Shown here in pieces: positions 21,076-27,162 of a stretch of DNA of 27,162 nucleotides. The DNA comes from a virus: positions 1 through 27,162 of IMG/VR virus record IMGVR_UViG_3300015360_000165; one strand, 5' to 3'. Both the position numbers and the translations under genes were made by a program. Every line of letters starts with the position of its first letter. The first letter of the stretch is position 1. Under the pieces are notes generated by a model. It did no database searches, was not told where the DNA came from, and saw only the letters and a program-made list of their open reading frames with translations.

Positions 21076-23220
21076 ATGAGCCTTAGACTAGCGGAATCAT
21101 TCGTAAACACTAACGTACCCGGCGCGTATACTGACGTAAAAGTCCAGTCTACACCTGTAGGTATTGGTGCTTCCGGTAATATCTTAATCATCGGCGAAGC
21201 TGATGGCGGTGCTGACTATAGCGCTGAAACCCTGAAGGATAATTCCTTCGGCCCTAGCCAGGTTGACAAAGTCGCTGCCAAGTATATCTCTGGCCCGATC
21301 GTCGACGCTATGCGCGCTATCAGTGCTCCAAGCAATGATACCGACATTGCTGGTTCGGCAAGCCGAGTTTTCATCTTGAAAACAAACGGTTCAACTAAAG
21401 CGCAAGCTACTGTTGACACGGATTACGGAACTCTTAGAGACCAGAACTTTGGTCAAGGCGGAAACGCTTTTTCTTACAAAGTTCTGCAAATCACTGGTGA
21501 GACTGCTCCCACTGTTACGAGCTCAGCTCTGACAATTGGCGACGGATCTATCTTTGATGGTCTTTCTTTCTCAGTTCGTCCAAACGGCGGAGCTGCAACT
21601 GTCATCACATTGTCTAGCACAATGGCGAATCACGACACTGCTGCTGAATTAGCTGCTGAAATTAGTGCGCTTCTGCCTGCCGGCATGACTTGCATTGCTC
21701 CAGACGCTGCATCAATCAGAATCTCTCTTGCTGTTGACAACTCGGCTTTCCGTAAAGGAAACGGTCGTTCTTTTGAACTGATCGATTCTACTCCGGGTGA
21801 CCTTGCTGCTTTAAACGTAACTGCCAACCTGATCGTTTCTGCTACAGAACCATCTATAGAGATCAACGTTTTGCGTCCAGACCTTAATGCCAACGAGCTG
21901 CTTGATGCTTCCGCTGACATTGCTTTGACAATAGGGTACCAAGGTACTACTGCTGTCATGACGATCTCTGGAAACACACTGACCACCACTGTAACAGGTG
22001 GTTCAGGCGCCAACCAAACGATCAACCTTTCTCAGATCCCAACCATCAAAGCTCTTTCTGACCTGATCAACTCTATGGCGGGTTACTCTGCTTCAGCTGA
22101 TACTGGTTCGACTTCTTTGAGTACAGCGGTCCTTGACCGTGTAACTGCGATTGGTATCTGCTCTTCTGGCGTATCAAAGCAACCAGGAAGAGTCAAAAAG
22201 GCCGCTTATAGCTTTCAAAAAGCTTTAAGTACTTCTCGCTACCTTAGCTTCTCTCCGACAGCAACAGCTGGCTTACCTGCTCCTTCTGCATCGTACTCGT
22301 ACCTTGCTGGCGGATCTCGTGGAGCTACAACTGCGGCAGACATCGTAGACGCTTTAACAAAAGCTGAAGGTGTTTCGGTTAACTTTGTAGTACCATTGTT
22401 TTCGCGTGACGCTTCAACCGACATCGCAGACGGTGCTACTGACTCTTCTTCAACTTATACAATTGACGCTATCCATGCTTCTGCAAAGAACCATGTGTTG
22501 AAAATGTCTTCTGTAATGATGAAGAAGAACCGTATTGCAATGCTTTCTAACAAAGGAACCTACGCTCAGTCTAAGGCTAAGTCTGGTACCGCTGCTTCTT
22601 ACCGCGCCACTATGGCTTTTCAGGATTGCGCTCAGACAAACAGCTTCGGCCAAGTAGTCACGTACCAACCTTGGTTTGCTTCAGTAGTAGCTTCTGGTAT
22701 GCAGTCTGCTGGCTTCTATAAAGCCATCGTTAAGAAGTTTGCTAACATTATTTCTTACGTCGATCCTGCTGGATTTGACTCTGGTAACCCTGGAGACATC
22801 TCTGACGCTCTTGACGCAGGTTTGTTGTTCCTTGAAACTCCATCCTCTGGAGTTCGTTGGGTATCTGACCAAACTACTTATGGCTTTGACACAAATTTTG
22901 TGTATAACAGCTTACAAGCAGTTTACGGTTCAGACATCTTAACTTTAGACTTTGCTGACTCTCTTGAGAAGGCCTTTGTTGGTAAATCACTTGCTGACGT
23001 TGATGCAGCTACTGTTGCTTCATTCATCACTGAGAAAATGGACGGTTACAAGAAATTGAAACTGATCACATCTTCTGACGACGCACCACTAGGCTACAGA
23101 AACGTAAACATCGAAATCAACGGCCCAGTTTTGCGTGTAAACGTAGAAATCAAGCTTGCGACTGCGATCTACTTCATCCCGATCACAATCGAGATCAGCC
23201 AGGTTCAACGGGCTGGGTAA
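21076..23220 (+). CDS. contractile tail sheath protein
   Basis: A 714-residue protein with AAAAGGAG before the ATG. The N-terminus (AESFVNTNVPGAYTDVKVQ, with VPGAY at 14-18) and the following GNILIIGEADGGADY are the typical opening of sheath proteins of contractile tails. The long middle (about 130-400) is a beta-rich inserted domain exposed on the outside. The C-terminal conserved part begins at about 400 (SYSYLAGGSRGATTAADIVDAL, VNFVVPLFSRD) and ends with the typical subdomain GYRNVNIEINGPVLRVNVEIKLATAIYFIPITIEI. Sheath subunits form the sleeve that shortens to drive the tail tube into the cell. It is followed by the tube gene. Confidence 0.95.
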   Translation: MSLRLAESFVNTNVPGAYTDVKVQSTPVGIGASGNILIIGEADGGADYSAETLKDNSFGPSQVDKVAAKYISGPIVDAMRAISAPSNDTDIAGSASRVFILKTNGSTKAQATVDTDYGTLRDQNFGQGGNAFSYKVLQITGETAPTVTSSALTIGDGSIFDGLSFSVRPNGGAATVITLSSTMANHDTAAELAAEISALLPAGMTCIAPDAASIRISLAVDNSAFRKGNGRSFELIDSTPGDLAALNVTANLIVSATEPSIEINVLRPDLNANELLDASADIALTIGYQGTTAVMTISGNTLTTTVTGGSGANQTINLSQIPTIKALSDLINSMAGYSASADTGSTSLSTAVLDRVTAIGICSSGVSKQPGRVKKAAYSFQKALSTSRYLSFSPTATAGLPAPSASYSYLAGGSRGATTAADIVDALTKAEGVSVNFVVPLFSRDASTDIADGATDSSSTYTIDAIHASAKNHVLKMSSVMMKKNRIAMLSNKGTYAQSKAKSGTAASYRATMAFQDCAQTNSFGQVVTYQPWFASVVASGMQSAGFYKAIVKKFANIISYVDPAGFDSGNPGDISDALDAGLLFLETPSSGVRWVSDQTTYGFDTNFVYNSLQAVYGSDILTLDFADSLEKAFVGKSLADVDAATVASFITEKMDGYKKLKLITSSDDAPLGYRNVNIEINGPVLRVNVEIKLATAIYFIPITIEISQVQRAG

Positions 23221-23257
23221 CACCAGTTCGTCACTAGGAATATAGGAGAATAGGAAT

Positions 23258-23713
23258 ATGGCAAAATCAAAAACAATGGTAGGCAGCAGAGCGAAGGTGT
23301 ACGTGAACAATGTTCTCGTAGGCTTGTTTGACTCTTGTTCTTACTCTGCAAACATAACTTCAGAAGCGATCCATATTTTAGGTCGCTTCTCCCCTGACGA
23401 AGTCACGCCGACTGCTGCTGAAGCAGTCACGATCGATTGTTCAGGCTTCCGCATCATTGGTCAAGGGGCTTACCTTTTACCTAAGATGCCACGCTTACAA
23501 GACTTGTTAAACTTAGACAAGATCACGATCACAGTAGTAGACCGTCAAACAGGCGAGACTATCTTGACAGCAATTGGCTGCGTACCTACACGTTACTCGG
23601 GTGGATACCAGGCTAAGGCTACTTCTAAAATTTCTATCTCTTACATGGGCACTAAGCTTATGGAAGAAGACGGAGATCAGGACGAGCAAGACGCTACTTC
23701 GCTTCCTCAATAA
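23258..23713 (+). CDS. tail tube protein
   Basis: A 151-residue protein after the sheath gene, preceded by TAGGAGAATAGG. The sequence is beta-strand rich with the pattern of the tail tube fold: GSRAKVYVNNVLVGLFDSCSY, SEAIHILGRFSPDEVTPTAAEAVTIDCSGF, ITITVVDRQTGETILTAIGC and SGGYQAKATSKISISYMGTKL. An acidic tail (EEDGDQDEQD) follows. Such subunits stack into the rigid tube through which DNA passes. Size and neighbour fit. Confidence 0.9.
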   Translation: MAKSKTMVGSRAKVYVNNVLVGLFDSCSYSANITSEAIHILGRFSPDEVTPTAAEAVTIDCSGFRIIGQGAYLLPKMPRLQDLLNLDKITITVVDRQTGETILTAIGCVPTRYSGGYQAKATSKISISYMGTKLMEEDGDQDEQDATSLPQ

Positions 23714-23730
23714 TTCTATATAGATAGATA

Positions 23731-23750
23731 GCCTCTTTTATAAAAGAGGC
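23731..23750 (+). terminator. hairpin after tail tube gene
   Basis: A perfect 20-nt palindrome GCCTCTTTTATAAAAGAGGC, 18 nt after the tube stop. The following bases (TTGATCTTC) are not a clean U-tract, so this may be a weak terminator or an RNA-end-stabilising hairpin. Confidence 0.6.
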
Positions 23751-23783
23751 TTGATCTTCATCTTCTTCGATAATCTAGTAAGT

Positions 23784-25025
23784 ATGAAGAAGTTAACCTT
23801 AGAAGAAATACAACACCAGACTTTCTTAGAAGGTCATCAACTCCTCTCTCAAGAATACAAAAACAATAAATCCAAGCTGGCGTTTACCTGCCCTGCTGGC
23901 CACCTCTACACCGCTGCTTGGTGCGATTTTCAAGCAAAAAAGCGCTGTAGGTTATGCGGCATCAAGAAAGCCCACAAGGGTTGTAAAAAGTCTCCTGAAA
24001 AAATTTCCGAGCTGCTAGAAAAGCGCGAATATACTCGCACTGCTCAAGAAGAATACATAAACAACAGAACAAAAATAAAATTGCGCTGCTCTAAAGGGCA
24101 TGCGTTTGCCTCCGACTGGTTACACCTTCAAGCAGGGCATGGTTGTCCTTCTTGCTTTTCTTTGATTAGCAAACAGCATAAAGAAATTGCTGAATACGTC
24201 AGAAGCCTAGGAGTAGGTTGCGAGGACAATGTTCGAAACGTAATAGACGGCGAACTAGATGTCTATATTCCAACAAAGCGTTTGGCTATTGAATTAGACG
24301 GGCTTTATTGGCACTCAGAAAACAGAAAGCCTGACATTAAAAGTCGAAATCGAGCAAAGTTAGTCAGTTGTCGAAAGCACAAGGTAAGCCTCCTTGTTGT
24401 GTACGAAGACGAATGGAAATCCCTTGCAAAAAGAAAAATAGTCCAGGCTATGATTCGCTCCCGTATAGGAGTTTTTGATCGAAAGCTGCGAGCTTCGAGT
24501 CTCGACCTGAGAACTGTTGCAGTTAAAGACCGGCGAAACTTCTTTGAGGCTTCTCATATAGATGGAGATGTTCCTTCTAAAAGCGCTTTTGGCTTGTTTT
24601 TTGAAAATAAATTAGTTTGTTGCTTAAGCTTAAGGTGGAATACTAAATATGGATGCTTGGAAATTGCGCGCTTTGCCACCCTTCCAGGAACAACGGTTCA
24701 CGGAGGCCTTGGACGTCTGTTAAAAAAAGTTGAAGGACGCCTGATTACTTATTCCAACAATAGAGTAGGAGACGGCAAAGCCTACGCTGCATGCGGGTTT
24801 GCGCTGGCAGACAAAGAAGAGCATCAAAGCTATTGGTATACAGATTTCAAAGAGAGAGTTTGGCGTTTTCGGTGCAGAAGAGTATCTGAACCAAGCGTTC
24901 TTTTACTTTACCCTTCAGAGAGCGAACAGGCCTTAAATGGGGTTTTTTCGTATCTTTTCAAATCCAAACGAAGAGACGTCTTTAAAATCTGGGACTATGG
25001 GCATCGCCTATGGGTCAAAAACTAG
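23784..25025 (+). CDS. Vsr-like (EDxHD type) homing endonuclease 2
   Basis: 413 residues from the ATG at 23784; an earlier in-frame ATG falls within the hairpin region. Two CxxGH...CxxC zinc modules in tandem (Cys36/His40/Cys55/Cys58 and Cys102/His106/Cys121/Cys124) take the place of the helix-turn-helix parts in the first endonuclease. The nuclease core at about 128-215 has ELDVYIP (Asp159), AIELDGLYWHSE (Glu170, His177) and VVYEDEW. The C-terminal half (FFEASHIDGDV, RFATLPGTTVHGGLGRLL, ITYSNNRVGDGKAYAACGF) matches that of the first enzyme, so the two share nuclease and GNAT-like parts but differ in DNA-recognition modules. It has no strong ribosome site. It sits between the tail tube and the next tail gene. 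Confidence 0.85.
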   Translation: MKKLTLEEIQHQTFLEGHQLLSQEYKNNKSKLAFTCPAGHLYTAAWCDFQAKKRCRLCGIKKAHKGCKKSPEKISELLEKREYTRTAQEEYINNRTKIKLRCSKGHAFASDWLHLQAGHGCPSCFSLISKQHKEIAEYVRSLGVGCEDNVRNVIDGELDVYIPTKRLAIELDGLYWHSENRKPDIKSRNRAKLVSCRKHKVSLLVVYEDEWKSLAKRKIVQAMIRSRIGVFDRKLRASSLDLRTVAVKDRRNFFEASHIDGDVPSKSAFGLFFENKLVCCLSLRWNTKYGCLEIARFATLPGTTVHGGLGRLLKKVEGRLITYSNNRVGDGKAYAACGFALADKEEHQSYWYTDFKERVWRFRCRRVSEPSVLLLYPSESEQALNGVFSYLFKSKRRDVFKIWDYGHRLWVKN

Positions 25026-25043
25026 TCTGTATTTTAGAGTGCC

Positions 25044-25050
25044 AATCTTT
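25044..25050 (+). promoter_or_regulatory. AATCTTT variant before gene 25094
   Basis: It lies after the endonuclease stop and 50 nt before the start of the next gene, directly before the hairpin at 25053. Confidence 0.25.
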
Positions 25051-25052
25051 AT

Positions 25053-25080
25053 TGAGTTCGCGGCATGGGTCGTGAACTTA
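25053..25080 (+). other. stable 5' leader hairpin before tail gene
   Basis: Arms AGTTCGCGGC (25055-25064) and GTCGTGAACT (25069-25078) pair fully, counting two G-U, around an ATGG loop; G54/T79 and T53/A80 can extend it. No U-tract follows, so it is not an intrinsic terminator. It ends about 6 nt before the purine-rich ribosome site of the gene at 25094. Confidence 0.55.
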
Positions 25081-25093
25081 GGTTAGGACAGGT

Positions 25094-26272
25094 ATGGCAC
25101 TTCAGAAAAAGTGGGAAGCAATTTCCGCCGCTCTATTTACACTTGGTTCACGCAAAGGCGAGATCATCTTGGCTCCATTGCCGGCGAACCCGTATCGTGT
25201 AAAGATGAAGATCACCCTTAGCCACCCCACTAACCCTGTTAAAAACTTCATAATCAACCGCGTCGTCTTGAATTCTCTTTTCTTAGGCGAAGAAAAAGCA
25301 CCTATTACTGATCGCGCCGATCTCGCAGGGCAGGGCTACAATGCTGGCGGTCTGACTGCTGTGGTAGCTGAGCAAGACAAATCCATCGTAGACGCAGGCG
25401 AGATAGACCAGTACACTTACGAGCAGGACCCGGTCAACGCAGAACGAGCTATTCTCGTTGACTCTCTCGGACGACCTTACTCTATTGAAAACCCGCTTCC
25501 ATCTAGCGCAACAATCAGTGGTGACGTCACAATCGGTGACATTGATCTTGAAGCTTTTACTTCGACCCCTGACAACGTTTTGTCTGTTGGTTCAGACGAT
25601 GGCACCAAGACAGGCGTTAAAAGAGCTCATAAAATTGGCTCTGACGGCAAACTAGAAGTTAAGGATACAACGGCAAAAACCGTTCTTGACGCAATTGTTT
25701 CTGCTCTTGGTACTACTTTAAAAGTGGATGACGATGAAACGCAGTCTTTGCTCAGTGCTATTGGGACTCTGTTGTCTGGCACTTTAAAAGTGGATGACGA
25801 TGAAACGCAGTCTTTGCTCAACACAATAGCTACTGCGCTTAGCGGAACAATCACCGTCTCTGATACTGCTGTAGCTGCTCTTTTAACGGCAAGCAATAGC
25901 ATTTTGACTTCTATAAACACTCAATTAACAACCGGCACTCTAAAAGTAGATGATGATCAAGCGCAAACCATCTTGACAAACATCTTAACCCAGCTGAACT
26001 CTGGCGGCATTACCATAGGCACTGAAGATGGAACTCTGACCGGAGTGCAACACGTTTTTACAAACAATTTGAGAAAAATGATAACCGGAGCCCACAACTC
26101 CACACCGACCATCACTTGGCTGGACATTGCAAGCAAGAAAAATCGCAGAGCAGATAAAATTGAATGGACATCATCTACCTTTCCAGGGTTTACCGTAAGA
26201 AAGCAGTTCAGCTACACTTTAGCTGGCGGAGATTATGTGCCAACAACAACCGGAACTTGGTCAATAATTTAA
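25094..26272 (+). CDS. tail/fibre-type structural protein with internal repeats
   Basis: A 392-residue protein. The N-terminus (about 1-130) has a beta-rich domain (GEIILAPLPANPYRVKMKITL, FIINRVVLNSLFLGEE). The centre (about 150-310) is a chain of repeated units: GTTLKVDDDETQSLLSAIG and GTLKVDDDETQSLLNTIA are adjacent copies, TITVSDTAVAALLTASNSIL is a divergent one, and TGTLKVDDDQAQTILTNILT is a fourth. Such units probably form a trimeric shaft of strands and helices. The C-terminus (about 310-392) is a beta-rich end. Such proteins occur in tail fibres and baseplates; the exact role is unknown. AGGACAGG precedes the ATG. Confidence 0.7.
   Translation: MALQKKWEAISAALFTLGSRKGEIILAPLPANPYRVKMKITLSHPTNPVKNFIINRVVLNSLFLGEEKAPITDRADLAGQGYNAGGLTAVVAEQDKSIVDAGEIDQYTYEQDPVNAERAILVDSLGRPYSIENPLPSSATISGDVTIGDIDLEAFTSTPDNVLSVGSDDGTKTGVKRAHKIGSDGKLEVKDTTAKTVLDAIVSALGTTLKVDDDETQSLLSAIGTLLSGTLKVDDDETQSLLNTIATALSGTITVSDTAVAALLTASNSILTSINTQLTTGTLKVDDDQAQTILTNILTQLNSGGITIGTEDGTLTGVQHVFTNNLRKMITGAHNSTPTITWLDIASKKNRRADKIEWTSSTFPGFTVRKQFSYTLAGGDYVPTTTGTWSII
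25715..25820 (+). repeat. 40-bp direct repeat inside the tail protein gene
   Basis: 25715-25754 and 25781-25820 are identical, 66 bp (22 codons) apart, and encode the TLKVDDDETQSLL segment twice. A third, diverged copy begins near 25935. Confidence 0.9.
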
Positions 26273-26282
26273 GGAGAAAAAA

Positions 26283-27162
26283 GTGAAATACGCAAAAGCA
26301 GATCTATTATCGAGTGTTGTAAGTGTTTACGATCAAACAAAAACCACAATTCAAGGAAGGGTTTTTGCAAAAACCGTAAACAGTAAAACTGTTTTAGGCC
26401 CACCTCTCAATAAATTCGTTGACACGATTACGGATACTGCTGGTGCAACTGTTCCAATACTTTCGTACTTGTCTCCAAACGGACGACTATTTTCTGTAGG
26501 CGCAGAGTCTCTTGGACTTTTTTTTATTAGTTGTCATGAAATGGATATGGCTACAGGTGCTAGAACCTACATTGGCCAAATTCGTTTTTCACTTGCAGAT
26601 AGCGCCGCTACAACGCACATCTTCAGAGGATTGAAAGTTATAGATACTGGAAACACTGGTTGGAAAATTTTTATCGCTACCTCTGGTACAGTGCTGATCA
26701 ACGGAGGCTTATTTTGCGCAAACAAAATAGACAAGGCAGACTTTATTCCTGTAGGCTCGACTTTGATACCGTTTGCTACTGGAAACGATCAAAAAGCAGT
26801 CTATTTCTTCCAAGACCCAGCAAACATCGGTGCTGCGCAATTAAACATTGCACCTGCCGCCATCCTGCTTGATAACCCCAACAACAAAATCTATTGCCAT
26901 AACGGTGTATCAGCTACGCATCAATACTATATATACGACACTGCAATAGCACCTACCTTTGCAACAGCAAACGTTTCGATTTCCGTTGCTTCTCCTGGAG
27001 TTGTGTCAGATGCTGGACATACTTTTGAGGTTAATGCCCCAGTAACAATTACGGCTGGAACAGTGCCAACTGGCTTAGTGGTTGGTACGGTTTATTATGT
27101 AAGAAATCCTGTTGCAGGCGTTAGTTACGAACTTTCTCTAACTACTGCTGGCGCTTCAATCA
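26283..27162 (+). CDS. large tail-type protein, 3' part outside window
   Basis: From a GTG at 26283 with TAAGGAG upstream, the frame stays open for 293 codons to the right edge. The protein begins MKYAKADLLSSVVSVYDQ and is beta-rich throughout (LGLFFISCHEMDMATGARTY, GWKIFIATSGTVLINGGLF, KAVYFFQDPANIG). Near the edge VTITAGTVPTGLVVGTVYYVRN resembles the beta-type repeats found in tail-fibre and adsorption proteins. It follows the repeat-containing gene after 10 nt and is likely part of the same tail operon. The real length and C-terminal function are outside the window. Confidence 0.85.
   Translation, partial: MKYAKADLLSSVVSVYDQTKTTIQGRVFAKTVNSKTVLGPPLNKFVDTITDTAGATVPILSYLSPNGRLFSVGAESLGLFFISCHEMDMATGARTYIGQIRFSLADSAATTHIFRGLKVIDTGNTGWKIFIATSGTVLINGGLFCANKIDKADFIPVGSTLIPFATGNDQKAVYFFQDPANIGAAQLNIAPAAILLDNPNNKIYCHNGVSATHQYYIYDTAIAPTFATANVSISVASPGVVSDAGHTFEVNAPVTITAGTVPTGLVVGTVYYVRNPVAGVSYELSLTTAGASI

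Noticed and set aside
1-27162. CRISPR array, tRNA genes or IS element
   Set aside because: No regularly spaced repeats, cloverleaf-like segments or transposase motifs were seen in gaps; the only direct repeats are the 111-bp pair and the tail-gene repeats.

Overview
The window reads as part of the structural (late) region of a tailed bacteriophage with a contractile tail, i.e. a myovirus. The evidence is the order scaffold-like protein, major capsid protein, head-tail connector proteins, tail sheath, tail tube, then large tail proteins, together with tight gene packing, ATGA/TAATG overlaps and several free-standing homing endonucleases. No rRNA, tRNA, CRISPR array or IS element was seen. The host cannot be named from the sequence. 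Portal, terminase and prohead protease genes are not in the window and may lie outside it.

Layout. 1-291 (minus): the start of a GIY-YIG endonuclease cut by the window edge. 350-3123 (plus): a predicted promoter, a small unknown gene, an acidic scaffold/core-like gene, a hairpin, the major capsid gene and a strong terminator. 3171-5950: a Vsr-like homing endonuclease, a 111-bp partial copy of a downstream gene, a bidirectional terminator, a small minus-strand gene, then two small plus-strand genes. 5999-8414 (minus): a tightly coupled operon of a dTMP-kinase-like enzyme, a probable 2-oxoglutarate/Fe(II) dioxygenase, a thymidylate-synthase-like protein and a small unknown protein. 8500-21047 (plus): connector, neck and head-associated genes, including a 952-residue multidomain protein with three GNAT acetyltransferase domains, a transglycosylase-like protein, and a 628-residue protein with a GGDEF/mCpol-like nucleotide cyclase domain. 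21076-23713: tail sheath and tail tube. 23784-25025: a second Vsr-like homing endonuclease. 25094 to the end: two tail-type proteins, the last one incomplete.

How the parts may work together. A short motif, [L/M]-x-K-[S/A/G]-[E/D], recurs in the scaffold-like protein, in the 952-residue protein (mainly at its domain boundaries) and in two other head-region proteins. The simplest reading is a maturation-protease site, so that the 952-residue protein would be packaged as a polyprotein, cut into separate enzymes in the head and injected. Next to it is a virion-region protein with an intact GGDEF motif. The reverse-strand operon looks like a pyrimidine-nucleotide modification pathway. These three are the main candidates for undescribed biology. 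All functional claims here rest on motif reading by eye, with no database search.
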